Shown here one piece after another: positions 1 through 9,095 of a DNA stretch of 34,650 bases (its first letter is position 1; each line of letters begins with the position of its first letter). The DNA is from Ferruginibacter sp. (lineage in GTDB: Bacteria; Bacteroidota; Bacteroidia; Chitinophagales; Chitinophagaceae): positions 1-34,650 of the forward strand of contig JAURWD010000188.1 of NCBI GenBank assembly GCA_030655145.1, read 5' to 3'. The position numbers were made by a program, and so were the translations under genes. The notes under the pieces are model-generated. The model made no database searches and was not told the DNA's origin. It worked only from the letters and a program-made list of their open reading frames with translations.

Positions 1-790
1 AACAAAATGCTTGTCCTTAATGCGATACGATGTAAAATTATCAGCAGGGCTTTTGCTGTAATTAAAAGAAACTCAAAGTTTGTAAATACACTTAAAGCTG
101 TGGCATAATTTTATTTGGAATTTAAGATAGAATGCTGGGAATCAGTACACAATTCAGTTGCCTCTTCAAATCCTGAATATCTTGTTTGATTTTTTCCTCA
201 ATATTTAGCCCCGAAAACCAGCGTAGCCTAAAACGCAAAAGCCATCCTTTGGGAACGGCTAGCGCTGGTCGTAGTTTATAAAGAAAGGCATAGCTCGAGT
301 CATGTCACGGGGTAATTCAGGACTGACCACTCTTTTGTTTAAATGAATTGCCTTTCGCGAATCAAGATCAAGCGATTGATCCTGGTTCGCAGTTCTAAAT
401 TAAGCACAAAACTGTTTCGTTGAATAATTTACGAGCAGTGGCTGGAAAATTTTACATTGGGTTGTCAGTTAGGTTTGCAGACGGCTTGCTTCATACATGG
501 TGCTCCAGCAAATCTTCTACAAAGTGTTGGTTCCAAAATATTCACTTGTTCCTGGCTGAAATTTCGCAAGACCTGCGTCTATCTACTCCCGATAGAATGC
601 AATCTTGTCGGTTTTTAAAAGCTTTTATTCCCCCGCAATCAAGATGTGTGACCGTGATTGCTTCGGGACAATTATTCCGGAAACCGGGAAATTGTTCTAC
701 ACTCAACCCTATATCCAGCCCGTGAGATCGTAGAACGGTCGTAGATACCCTTGGCATGAAATCTTTCTAAATTCCTATCAAAATATTGTT
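1..790. other. Non-coding stretch with no recognisable gene
   Basis: No open frame here looks like a protein. A TTG-started frame at 420-725 (+) and an overlapping frame at 542-757 (-) both have atypical composition (rich in Cys, Ser and Arg) and match no family I know. No tRNA, repeat or clear terminator was seen. The segment may carry the promoter of the SDR gene that starts at 791, but I could not place a convincing TAnnTTTG element close to it. Confidence 0.5.
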
Positions 791-1804
791 ATGAACATAG
801 AAGAGCAAAATGGGATTAGCCGACGCAAAGCTTTGTATGGACTGGGTGCGAGTATCGCTGCAGCGGTAGTGCCCTCTGCGTTACATGCAGAGAAATCGGA
901 TGCTGCCGGCATTGAAGATCCCGGTATGCCCCAGGATCCAACGACGAAATACCCGAAACCTCCATTTAAACCACAATCACAGCCCTGGCCTGCCCTGGCG
1001 TCAAAAATGGACCCGCGACCGGATCATGGCGAAACCAGTTATAAAGGAAGTGGGCGCCTCAAAGGAAGGAAAGCCCTCATCACCGGCGGAGACTCAGGTA
1101 TGGGTCGGGCGGCTGCCATCGCTTATGCCCGGGAAGGCGCAGACGTGGCCATAAACTACCTGCCTGCAGAAGAAGAAGATGCCAAGGAGGTTATTGCGCT
1201 CATTAAAGCGGAAGGGCGGAAAGCAATTGCAATCCCCGGTGATATCCGTGAAGAAACTTTTTGTAAAAAACTCGTCAGTGATGCGGTGCAAGGCCTGGGT
1301 GGCCTGGACATCCTGGTGAACAATGCAGCCCGGCAACAGACAAATGAATCCATCCTCGATATAACGAGTGAACAGTTTGATTGGACAATGAAAACAAATA
1401 TTTATGCACCTTTCTGGATCACCAAGGCAGCCCTGCCACATTTGAAGCCTGGGTCGGCGATCATTGCCACCACCTCGGAACAAGCATACGACCCATCTGC
1501 TAACCTGCACGATTATGCGCAAACCAAGGCTGCGAATATGAGTTATGTGAAATCGCTCGCAAAGCAACTCGGTCCAAAAGGCATTCGTGTAAACGGCGTA
1601 GCTCCTGGTCCGATCTGGACACCCTTGCAGGTTGGTGGCGGCGCTACTATGGAAAAGCTCCAGAATTTTGGAGGAGATACCCCGCTCGGCCGACCAGGTC
1701 AGCCGGTGGAACTCGCTTCAATTTATGTTCAGCTTGCAGCATCTGACGCAAGCTTCGCCAACGGACAAGTTTATGGAGCCGGCGGAGGTAGTGGTCAGCC
1801 ATAA
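791..1804 (+). CDS. Tat-exported SDR family oxidoreductase (YghA/YdaD-like)
   Basis: NAD(P)-dependent short-chain dehydrogenase/reductase of the classical type, 337 aa. Visible motifs are the Rossmann loop TGGDSGMG (98-105), NNAA (177-180), the catalytic Ser near 229 and the YAQTK active site (Tyr242, Lys246). Residues 44-95, with a Pro-rich stretch and DPRPDHGETSYKGSG, match the N-terminal extension of the YghA / general stress protein 39 type SDRs. In front of it is an apparent twin-arginine signal (SRRKALYG at 10-17, then a hydrophobic stretch ending ALHA at 30-33), so the enzyme probably folds with cofactor in the cytosol and is exported. The substrate is unknown; reduction of aldehydes or aldoses is typical of the group. 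It appears monocistronic, followed by a terminator-like hairpin at 1923-1957. The family call is firm and export is likely. Confidence 0.9.
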   Translation: MNIEEQNGISRRKALYGLGASIAAAVVPSALHAEKSDAAGIEDPGMPQDPTTKYPKPPFKPQSQPWPALASKMDPRPDHGETSYKGSGRLKGRKALITGGDSGMGRAAAIAYAREGADVAINYLPAEEEDAKEVIALIKAEGRKAIAIPGDIREETFCKKLVSDAVQGLGGLDILVNNAARQQTNESILDITSEQFDWTMKTNIYAPFWITKAALPHLKPGSAIIATTSEQAYDPSANLHDYAQTKAANMSYVKSLAKQLGPKGIRVNGVAPGPIWTPLQVGGGATMEKLQNFGGDTPLGRPGQPVELASIYVQLAASDASFANGQVYGAGGGSGQP

Positions 1805-1922
1805 ATAATTTATTGAAGTAACTGGATTGTAACTTTCTGCCTGTTGTCTGGAGCGTATTGGAATGAAGGAAAGGTTGAGGTTGGGACAGAACGGAAAAAA
1901 TAGTTCGGTATATAATTTTCAG

Positions 1923-1957
1923 AAACACCCAACCATTTGCTGGCTGGGTGTTTTATT
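1923..1957 (+). terminator. Rho-independent terminator after the SDR gene
   Basis: A 13-bp stem with one mismatch (arms 1923-1935 and 1941-1953, core AAACACCCA/TGGGTGTTT) and a 5-nt loop is followed by a short T-rich tail. It lies about 120 bp after the SDR stop codon. Confidence 0.7.
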
Positions 1958-2328
1958 ACGTCCTTACTTTTAAACTGACCAATTTTTAATTCTTCAGCCA
2001 TTCAAACATTGACGTTATCACAAGATGATTTGTGTTCTCCTTAAATAGCAAGCTCGGCTGTATCTCCCAGCTTAGAAATTATCCTTCTCATGATAACACC
2101 TACAGGTACAGAAATCCTGGGATGATTTTTCTTACTCAAATAACTTTTCAAGGTTACTACGCCTAAGCTCACCTAAACTTCCATTGTGCAAAGGCATCCA
2201 TGCCGCACATGAGAGCCAGGCTTATGTCGGAAGAAAAACCAACAACAGCAGTTATCTTCGATACCGGTAAAAATTGAAGTAATTAAATATTGAAACAAAT
2301 GTTTGACTGTGTATTTGACAAGAAAAAA
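1958..2328. other. Intergenic region between SDR and rhamnosidase genes
   Basis: No confident gene. A 43-codon GTG-started frame on the minus strand (2041-2172) has protein-like but unrecognised composition. A short plus-strand frame ending near 2278 is also unrecognised. Either could be a decayed gene end, and neither is supported well enough to annotate. The rhamnosidase promoter should lie here. Confidence 0.4.
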
Positions 2329-5010
2329 ATGGTGCGAAAGTCAATGCTGCTGAATCTGACAGTGGCGCTCATTGCCAGCTTTTTTTGCGGCCATGCTATT
2401 GCGATTGAAACACCTGTGAATCTGAAGTGTGAGCACCTGGTAAACCCTCTTGGTATTGATGCTCCGCAGCCGAGGTTTACCTGGCAAATAATCGATGTCG
2501 GCGCCCGTTCGAAGCAAACAGCTTATCAGGTAATTGTCGGGACAGATTCACTGGCGGTAAACCGGGGCCAGGGTAAAAGTTGGACCAGTCCTAAAACCAA
2601 TTCAGTTCAACAGCTTGCAATCTATAAAGGTCAACCGCTGAACGCGTTCACCAAATATTTTTGGAAGGTTATAACTTTCTCGGGGCCTGCAAATTCATCC
2701 AGGTCATCGGCCATTGCCAGTTTCGAAACCGGCATGATGCAGGTGAGTAATTGGAAAGGATCCTGGATCAGTGATGGACAATCGATCGACACAAAGCCGG
2801 CTGCTTATTTCCGGAAAAGCTTCAATCTCCCTAAAAAAATAGTTTCAGCCCGCGCTTACATTGCTGCAGCGGGATTGTATGAATTGTATATCAATGGTGA
2901 AAAAATTGGTCAGCATCGTCTTGATCCAATGTACACGCGTTTTGACAGGAGGAATTTATACATCAGTTATGATGTAACTACAGCTGTACAAAATGGCAAG
3001 AATGCGATCGGGGTGTGGATGGGAAATGGCTGGTATAATTTTCAATCAATTGGTGTGTGGGATTTTGAACGGGCGCCGTGGCGCAATCGTCCGGCCTTTT
3101 GTTTAGATCTTCGGCTAACGCTGGAGGATGGTACCGTACAAACCATCAGCTCCAATGATAGTTGGAAGACCTCATTAAGCCCCGTCATCTTTAATAGCAT
3201 TTACACGGGCGAGCATTACAATGCCAACTTAGAGCAGCGTGGATGGAACACCCCCAACTTCGAAGACAGTAGTTGGAAAAGGATACAATACCGGCAGGCT
3301 CCCTCACAAAATATTGTTTCGCAGGTGCTGCAGCCGATCACGAATGTTGAAAAGATAGCCAGTGTAAGTATGAAAAAGATGAACGACACCACTTATGTTT
3401 TTGATCTTGGGAGGAATATTTCCGGGGTCAGCGAGATCAGGCTAAATGGCGATTCAGGAACGGTTGTCAACGTAATTCATGGCGAGCGCTTGCAGAAAAA
3501 CGGCCTGCCCGATCTCAGTAATGTCGACTACTTTTTATCCGAACCTACCCGCAGTTATGATCCTTTCGCCACTGATATTTATACCTTAAGCGGCAAAGGT
3601 GAACAGTCCTTAATGCCGCGCTTCAATTACAAAGGATTTCAGTATGTGGCAGTCACCAGTAGCAAACCTATCGCACTGACAAAAGAAAGCCTCGTTGGCT
3701 ATTTTATGCACAACGATGTGGAAGCTGTCGGCAACATCAAGACCTCCAGCGACCTGGTCAATAAAATTTACGCAGCAACCAATAGTTCCTTTTTATCGAA
3801 CCTTTTTGGTTACCCCACAGATTGCCCACAGCGCGAAAAAAATGGTTGGACAGGAGATGCACATATCGCCAGTGAAGTTGGCCTTTACAATTTCGATTGT
3901 ATAACCATTTATGAAAAATGGATGGCCGACCACCGGGATGAACAACAACCAAATGGTGTATTGCCTTCTATCATTCCGACCGGTGGATGGGGGTACGAAT
4001 GGGGCAATGGTCCTGATTGGACGAGTACGATTGCCATCATACCCTGGAACGTGTATCTTTTTTATGGGGACACCAAGCTGCTGAGTGATTGTTACAGCAA
4101 CATCAAACGATACGTTGAGCATATTGATGCACTCTACCCGAACGGGCTAACCTCCTGGGGTCTTGGCGATTGGGCCCCTGTGAAATCAAGAAGCCCGGTC
4201 GAGCTAACTTCTTCCGTCTACTATTATGTGGATGCAAACATCCTTGCGAAGGCCGCTAAAATACTAGGTAAAAAAGAAGACCATATTAAATATGCCGCGC
4301 TGGCTGAAAAAATCAAGAATGCCATCAATAACAAGTACCTGAATGCTGCAACCGGCATTTATGCCGAAGGGCACCAATCGGAACAAAGCGTGCCCCTGTG
4401 TTGGGGCGTGGTGCCGGATAGCCTAAAGAATAAGGTGGCGGCCCATCTGGCTGATTCGGTGAAGGCAAATAACTATCAACTGGATGTGGGCATCCTCGGA
4501 GCCAAAGCGATCTTAAATGCATTGAGTGAAAATGGGCAGGCGCAAACTGCTTACAAACTGGCCTCACAGGTGAATTATCCCTCCTGGGGTTTTTGGATTG
4601 TAAACGGCGCTACCACTTTGTATGAAAACTGGAACATCAACGCCCCGCGTGACCTGTCGATGAATCATATTATGTTTGGCGAAGTTGGCGCCTGGTTGTA
4701 TAAGGGCATCGGTGGCATTAAACCTGATGAAGCAAAACCTGGTTTCAACAATGTGTTACTTGCTCCGAATTTTGTACAAGGCCTTGATTATTTTGAATCT
4801 TCTCATAAGGGTCCATATGGTAACATCGTTTCATCCTGGAAAAGAAAAGGGAATACAGTTATTTACTCGGTGACTATTCCACCAAATTCCAGCGCCAGTG
4901 TCAAATTGCCCATAACTAAAAGCAATAAAATTTTGCTCAATAAAAAGCAACAAGGCGTCAAAGATGTTTACCAATTGCAGGCAGGCGAACATGAATTTCA
5001 AATTGATTGA
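2329..5010 (+). CDS. Secreted alpha-L-rhamnosidase, GH78
   Basis: Inverting glycoside hydrolase that removes terminal alpha-L-rhamnose from glycans or glycosides. The order is N-terminal signal peptide, Ig-like/rhamnosidase N domain (starting ETPVNLKCEHL, PQPRFTWQ), jelly-roll lectin-like domains, the (alpha/alpha)6 barrel and a C-terminal beta domain. The GH78 hallmark DCPQREKNGWTGDA falls at residues 498-511 from this start; its Glu503 is the expected general acid. WGLGDW and the later NHIMFGEVGAWLYKGIGGI region are also typical of the family. The frame is open from a TTG at 2290, but the ATG at 2329 (MVRKSMLLNL...) gives a compact signal peptide ending GHAIA, so I chose it. At 893 aa the length is normal. 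It has no adjacent susCD pair, and a possible terminator lies 34 bp downstream. Family certain, natural substrate unknown. Confidence 0.93.
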   Translation: MVRKSMLLNLTVALIASFFCGHAIAIETPVNLKCEHLVNPLGIDAPQPRFTWQIIDVGARSKQTAYQVIVGTDSLAVNRGQGKSWTSPKTNSVQQLAIYKGQPLNAFTKYFWKVITFSGPANSSRSSAIASFETGMMQVSNWKGSWISDGQSIDTKPAAYFRKSFNLPKKIVSARAYIAAAGLYELYINGEKIGQHRLDPMYTRFDRRNLYISYDVTTAVQNGKNAIGVWMGNGWYNFQSIGVWDFERAPWRNRPAFCLDLRLTLEDGTVQTISSNDSWKTSLSPVIFNSIYTGEHYNANLEQRGWNTPNFEDSSWKRIQYRQAPSQNIVSQVLQPITNVEKIASVSMKKMNDTTYVFDLGRNISGVSEIRLNGDSGTVVNVIHGERLQKNGLPDLSNVDYFLSEPTRSYDPFATDIYTLSGKGEQSLMPRFNYKGFQYVAVTSSKPIALTKESLVGYFMHNDVEAVGNIKTSSDLVNKIYAATNSSFLSNLFGYPTDCPQREKNGWTGDAHIASEVGLYNFDCITIYEKWMADHRDEQQPNGVLPSIIPTGGWGYEWGNGPDWTSTIAIIPWNVYLFYGDTKLLSDCYSNIKRYVEHIDALYPNGLTSWGLGDWAPVKSRSPVELTSSVYYYVDANILAKAAKILGKKEDHIKYAALAEKIKNAINNKYLNAATGIYAEGHQSEQSVPLCWGVVPDSLKNKVAAHLADSVKANNYQLDVGILGAKAILNALSENGQAQTAYKLASQVNYPSWGFWIVNGATTLYENWNINAPRDLSMNHIMFGEVGAWLYKGIGGIKPDEAKPGFNNVLLAPNFVQGLDYFESSHKGPYGNIVSSWKRKGNTVIYSVTIPPNSSASVKLPITKSNKILLNKKQQGVKDVYQLQAGEHEFQID

Positions 5011-5043
5011 TAAAATATGAATCAAATGAATCCTTCCAAGTTC

Positions 5044-5071
5044 AAAAGCTGGTTATCTGTTCCCGGCTTTT
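5044..5071 (+). terminator. Probable terminator after the rhamnosidase gene
   Basis: A 9-bp stem (AAAAGCTGG at 5044-5052 with CCGGCTTTT at 5063-5071, including one G-U pair) encloses a 10-nt loop. The T-tract is short and overlaps the stem. Confidence 0.45.
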
Positions 5072-5243
5072 AGCTGATTGTATTTCCAACCAATCAAATT
5101 TCAAAACTGCCTGGTTGTTTGCTTGTTTTTCATGGTAAATAAATATTTATCTCGATGATGGCATCAAAATTTGTACTTAACGGGATTGCCTTACGCTGAT
5201 CTTTTAGTAAGACAGATCGTGTTGATTTCCTTAATTTTGAAAT

Positions 5244-6122
5244 ATGCAAAAGCAGGCGCCGCGTACAGTGTCCGAATTTAACAATGAACTGAAGCTAAAG
5301 GGCTTTAATGCTTTCCAGATAGAGAGCGATACCAGTGCAGTGCGTATCTACAGCCGCAAAGATTTTTACAAGATCTGCCTGACAACAGGCAGAAGTGTCA
5401 TCCATTATGCCGACCGCAGCTTTGACCAGGAAGGGACCGTGTTGTTCTTCGGAAACCCACACATTCCTTATTCCTGGGAAACCATCTCAACATCGTATGT
5501 CGGATACACCTGCCTTTTTTCGGAAGAGTTTTTCAAGGCGGCTGACCGGTCTGACAGTTTGCAGCATTCACCATTGTTTAAGATCGGGGGCACACCTGTG
5601 CTATCGATCAACGAACAACAGCGGGATTTCTTAAATACTATTTTTAAGAAAATGATCGAGGAGCAACATACAGACTATGCGTATAAAGACGACCTCATCC
5701 GCAATTATATCAACCTGGTCATACACGAAGCACTGAAATTGCAGCCCTCTGCGGGACAAGCACAACGTAAAGATGCTGGGTCCCGCCTGGCCGCCGTTTT
5801 CTTTGAATTGTTAGAGCGCCAGTTTCCGATCGAAAGTGCTGACAGGCCGTTGCGATTAAAAACTGCGCAGGATTATGCAAGCAACCTGCATGTACATGTC
5901 AATTATCTTAACCGGGCCGTGAAACAAGTGACAGGAAAACCTACCACTGCCCACATCAGCGAGCGCATTATAAGTGAAGCAAAAGCACTACTAATGCATA
6001 CGGCATGGAACATCGCGGATATAGCGTATGCACTTGGCTTTGAGTATCCCACTTACTTCAATAATTACTTTAAAAGAATGACCGGTACAAATCCAAAATC
6101 ACTTCGAAGCATAACGCCCTAA
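5244..6122 (+). CDS. AraC family transcriptional regulator
   Basis: DNA-binding regulator of 292 aa. The N-terminal ~150 residues look like the cupin-type effector or oligomerisation domain (hydrophobic beta-strand pattern around TVLFFGNPHIPYSW). The C-terminal ~100 residues form the double helix-turn-helix of AraC/XylS proteins, with HVHVNYLNRAVKQVTG as the first recognition segment and IADIAYALGFEYPTYFNNYFKRMTG as the conserved second motif. The ATG at 5244 is the first start in an AT-rich leader. Regulators of this size often sit beside oxidoreductase genes in Bacteroidota, so the alcohol dehydrogenase/SDR operon 528 bp downstream is the most likely target. The upstream rhamnosidase is an alternative. 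The inducer is unknown. Confidence 0.9.
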   Translation: MQKQAPRTVSEFNNELKLKGFNAFQIESDTSAVRIYSRKDFYKICLTTGRSVIHYADRSFDQEGTVLFFGNPHIPYSWETISTSYVGYTCLFSEEFFKAADRSDSLQHSPLFKIGGTPVLSINEQQRDFLNTIFKKMIEEQHTDYAYKDDLIRNYINLVIHEALKLQPSAGQAQRKDAGSRLAAVFFELLERQFPIESADRPLRLKTAQDYASNLHVHVNYLNRAVKQVTGKPTTAHISERIISEAKALLMHTAWNIADIAYALGFEYPTYFNNYFKRMTGTNPKSLRSITP

Positions 6123-6573
6123 GGTTGGTTTTTCATCCCGCAGAAATACCTCTGCTTTTTCTCAAAAAAATATTTGTGCGAAAAGCTGGCCCGGAACGCC
6201 CCATCATTTTGATCGGGAATACTACCCGGCTGGCGGAACGACTGGTGGTTTGAATTTCTTAATGATTGGTTTGATATTCTTTAGCAACCCGAACGGAGCT
6301 AAGCTATCTTTGCAGGTAAAAAAATCAAAACGAAAAAAAACCTGCAGTTAAAACGCTCCACAGTGAGATGATTTAAACACTATATTTTTTATAGCACAAC
6401 TCGTCACAATTCATTCATACCCGAGCGTCATGCGGCCACCCTTACATCTGGTACGAGAAATTGTTCATTGAAAAAAAGTAAAAGAACACAGCAATTATTT
6501 ATAAGCAGAAAGGCAATTGGCTCAATCGTAATGCATAATTTTACCACCCCTTCTACACCGCCATGCACTACGT
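6123..6573. other. Long leader of the ADH-SDR operon
   Basis: No gene seen. It contains a match to the Bacteroidota -7 consensus TAnnTTTG (TATCTTTG, 6305-6312), though without a good -33 TTTG. An overlapping inverted repeat, TGCAGGT (6311-6317) and ACCTGCA (6340-6346), follows at once. If transcription starts there, the mRNA leader would be over 300 nt. Confidence 0.35.
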
Positions 6574-6596
6574 CTAACCGGCCAGGTTAGTAACCT
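6574..6596 (+). promoter_or_regulatory. Candidate operator: three alternating GGTTA half-sites
   Basis: CTAACC (6574-6579) and GGTTAG (6585-6590) form a 6-bp inverted repeat with a 5-bp spacer. The second half overlaps a further perfect palindrome, AGGTTA-G-TAACCT (6584-6596). The cluster ends about 54 bp before the alcohol dehydrogenase start, a usual place for a repressor or activator site. The binding protein is not known. Confidence 0.4.
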
Positions 6597-6650
6597 CAAT
6601 TCTTACTTAAAAAAGATCATCAGTTTATAAACAATCAAACAATTAATTCC

Positions 6651-7709
6651 ATGGAAGTAAAAGAAATTAAAGCATTCGGTACAAAAGCTGCAGAAGCGCC
6701 GTTGGATCAAATAAATATTAACCGCAGGAAACCGACGCCGCACGATGTGGAAATAGAAATTTTATTCTGCGGTGTTTGTCATTCGGACCTGCACACGGCC
6801 AGGAGCGAATGGGGGCCATCGATATATCCTTGCGTTCCCGGTCACGAGATCGTCGGTAAGGTTGTGAATGTCGGTGGGCATGTGAGCAAATTTAAAGTTG
6901 GTGATATGGTTGGTGTGGGCTGCATGGTGGATTCTTGCAGGGAATGTCAATATTGTAAGGAAGGGCAGGAGCAGTTTTGTGAACCGGGCATGACCGGCAC
7001 GTACAACTCGCCGGACAAAAATTTGCCGAACAACCCAACCTTCGGCGGCTATTCCGAAAGCATCGTGGTGGATGAAAATTATGTTTTGCGTATTCCCGAT
7101 AACCTGGATCCTGCTGCCGCGGCTCCGCTGCTTTGCGCAGGTATTACTACTTACTCACCACTCCATCATTGGAAGGTTGGCCCGGGTAAAAAAGTAGGCA
7201 TCGTTGGTATTGGTGGCCTGGGCCATATGGGCATCAAGATCGCAAAGGCAATGGGCGCACATGTGGTCGCATTCACTACTTCTGAATCGAAATTTGCTGA
7301 AGCGAAAAGATTAGGCGCAGATGAAGTCGTGTTATCGAAAGATCGAGCACAAATGGCAGCGTTTAAGGGTAAACTCCATTTTATCCTCGATTGTGTTTCG
7401 GCCAACCATGATATTAATGCCTACCTGGCGCTTCTGCGTGTTGATGGTGCGCTCGCACTGGTGGGAGCTCCGGAACATCCACTGCCGGTCTCCGCTTTTA
7501 GTGTGATCCTGGGCCGTAAAAGCTTTGCAGGATCTATGATCGGTGGTATCGCTGAAACCCAGGACATGCTTGATTTTTGCGCGGAAAAAAATATCCCCGC
7601 AGACATTGAGATGATCGACATCCAACAAATTAATGAAGCGTATGAGCGTTTGCTGAAAGGTGACGTAAAGTACCGGTTCGTTATTGATATGGCATCGTTA
7701 AAAAAATAG
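6651..7709 (+). CDS. Zinc-dependent NAD(P) alcohol dehydrogenase (YahK/CAD-like)
   Basis: Medium-chain dehydrogenase/reductase of 352 aa, expected to interconvert aldehydes and primary alcohols in the cytosol. Catalytic zinc ligands are Cys43 (GVCHSDLH), His65-Glu66 (GHE) and Cys162 (PLLCAGIT). The structural zinc set is Cys96, Cys99, Cys102 and Cys110 in the spacing C-x2-C-x2-C-x7-C. The cofactor-binding loop is GIGGLG (186-191). Together these place it in the cinnamyl-alcohol-dehydrogenase/YahK branch, which usually prefers NADPH. Length and start are normal, and the ATG at 6651 is preceded by an A-rich leader. An SDR gene begins 9 bp after its stop, so the two are almost certainly co-transcribed. 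A possible operator lies just upstream. Confidence 0.93.
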   Translation: MEVKEIKAFGTKAAEAPLDQININRRKPTPHDVEIEILFCGVCHSDLHTARSEWGPSIYPCVPGHEIVGKVVNVGGHVSKFKVGDMVGVGCMVDSCRECQYCKEGQEQFCEPGMTGTYNSPDKNLPNNPTFGGYSESIVVDENYVLRIPDNLDPAAAAPLLCAGITTYSPLHHWKVGPGKKVGIVGIGGLGHMGIKIAKAMGAHVVAFTTSESKFAEAKRLGADEVVLSKDRAQMAAFKGKLHFILDCVSANHDINAYLALLRVDGALALVGAPEHPLPVSAFSVILGRKSFAGSMIGGIAETQDMLDFCAEKNIPADIEMIDIQQINEAYERLLKGDVKYRFVIDMASLKK

Positions 7710-7718
7710 AGGCCGTAG

Positions 7719-8450
7719 ATGGCAAGAATATTTATTACGGGCTCAGCAGATGGTCTTGGGCATTTGGCAGCGAAAGCGCTGATTGCTCAAGGTCACCAGC
7801 TCGTACTTCATGCACGTAACGAGCAGCGAGGCAAGGAAGCACTGCAAAAACTTCCCAACGCAGAAACTGTTTTGACCGGCGATTTGTCGATACCCGAAGA
7901 AACTAAAAAGCTTGCTGCCTCGGTAAATGCGTTAGGAAGATTTGATGTTGTCATCCACAATGCAGGTGTTTACCAATCTAACTCGCAGGAAATTTTCACC
8001 GTCAATGTATTAGCCCCGTACATCCTCACCTGCGCTATTCATAAGCCGAAAAGATTGATCTACCTCGGTTCGGGCATGCATCTGCATGGCCACGTAAAAC
8101 CCGGCGACTTCAAAACAGGTATTGGCCACCTCAACTACTCCGATTCCAAGTTGATGGTATTGATGCTTTGCAAGTCCGTGGCAAGACATTGGCCGGATGT
8201 TTTTTCCAACACAGTTGATCCGGGTTGGGTGCCGACAAAGATGGGCGGACGAGGTGCGCCCGGTGATCTGCAGAAAGGAGTTGAAACGCAGGTATGGCTA
8301 GCTGTTAGTGAAGACGATAACGCAACACTGAGCGGTGGCTATTTCTATCATCGCAAACAAACACGGTACAATCCAGAAGCTGATGATACAGTTGCGCAGG
8401 ACCGGCTATTAGCTTTTTGCCAGCAGATCTCGGGTGTTGCTTTTAAGTGA
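7719..8450 (+). CDS. SDR family NAD(P)-dependent oxidoreductase
   Basis: Short-chain dehydrogenase of 243 aa in the cytosol. The Rossmann loop is TGSADGLG (7-14), HNAG lies at 80-83, Ser118 precedes the active site, and the catalytic pair is Tyr140/Lys144 in YSDSK. VDPGWVPTKMGGRGAPGD is the usual PG segment after the active site. It starts 9 bp after the alcohol dehydrogenase stop and forms an operon with it, suggesting detoxification or redox cycling of a carbonyl compound. The substrate is unknown. Its stop codon lies directly against the remnant of an unrelated surface-protein gene. Confidence 0.88.
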   Translation: MARIFITGSADGLGHLAAKALIAQGHQLVLHARNEQRGKEALQKLPNAETVLTGDLSIPEETKKLAASVNALGRFDVVIHNAGVYQSNSQEIFTVNVLAPYILTCAIHKPKRLIYLGSGMHLHGHVKPGDFKTGIGHLNYSDSKLMVLMLCKSVARHWPDVFSNTVDPGWVPTKMGGRGAPGDLQKGVETQVWLAVSEDDNATLSGGYFYHRKQTRYNPEADDTVAQDRLLAFCQQISGVAFK

Positions 8451-9062
8451 TCTCGCGCTTATTGGGCAGCGGTTGGCAAGGCGGTTCCCTGGTGAGGAAC
8501 TTTCCTTTCGACGCTAGTTGGTCTATTTTTTGGTCAATGGCCTTCCCGATTGATACTTTGATCGTCAATAAAAACGGTTGCGCCAAGTTAACCTCAACTA
8601 GCTCTTTGTACGTTTCGGGAGCAGCTCTTATAAACAGTGGCCAGCTTTCTCTAGCGCCCAACGATTCTATTCTTTACAAGCTGGTGTGTGCCGGCGATTT
8701 AAAGATATCGGCCGGGGGTGGGATGTTATTGGGAAAAGACGCCGAGGGAAGGGGTGCCAACATCGCTGTTGCGGGTAGCATTTACGATGATAATACGGTC
8801 GGTGATTCAACCTGCACGGGCTTTAATAATCCGTACAACGGAAATCTCACATTGTATCGTAGCAGCCAAAGCGGTGCTAACACCGTCCTCAATTTCTCTG
8901 CAAATAGTAATATTGGAAACCTGAAGTTGATTGGAGTCCCGGGTCGAATTTTATGTTAGGTGGAAACCTTACGGTAAATAATTTTGATTTTATCAATGCG
9001 ACCGAATTGTTGCTCAATGATCATACGCTCACAATCACCGGACATGTAAACATCACCAAATA
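8451..9062 (+). pseudogene. Remnant of a secreted beta-rich surface protein, frameshifted
   Basis: From about 8510 to 8940 one frame encodes a typical secreted beta-solenoid style sequence (DTLIVNKNGCAKLTSTSS, SGQLSLAPNDS, CAGDLKISAGGG, GSIYDDNTVGDSTCTGF, NPYNGNLTLYRSS). This is the kind of segment repeated in large T9SS-exported proteins of Chitinophagaceae. It stops at 8957-8959, but the same style continues in another frame as MLGGNLTVNNFDFINATELLLNDHTLTITGHVNITK (written here only as a composition: LGGNLTV, NNFDF, LTITGHVN), ending at 9060-9062. Adding one G in the CCGGG run near 8940 restores a continuous reading. There is no proper start, signal peptide or C-terminal sorting domain, so this is a fragment lacking both ends. 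Confidence 0.6.
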
Positions 9063-9095
9063 AAAAGTTGCACCTGCAATTACAGCCGCCAAAAA

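Noticed and set aside
420..757. Overlapping frames of 101 aa (+) and 71 aa (-)
   Set aside because: Mutually overlapping, atypical composition, no recognisable motif, and the plus frame starts with TTG.
2041..2172. A 43-codon GTG-started frame on the minus strand with basic, protein-like composition
   Set aside because: Too short and matching no family I recognise. It may be the end of a lost gene but cannot be supported from this window.
2209..2278. Short plus frame with MSEEKPTTAVIFDTGKN, resembling the start of a HAD-type hydrolase
   Set aside because: It stops after about 20 residues and the resemblance rests on a few residues only.
5139..5150. ATAAATATTTAT palindrome upstream of the AraC-type gene
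   Set aside because: Purely A/T and short; expected by chance in an AT-rich leader.
5232..5239. TAATTTTG matching the Bacteroidota -7 consensus, just before the AraC-type start codon
   Set aside because: It would place the transcription start at or inside the start codon, and there is no TTTG at the -33 distance.
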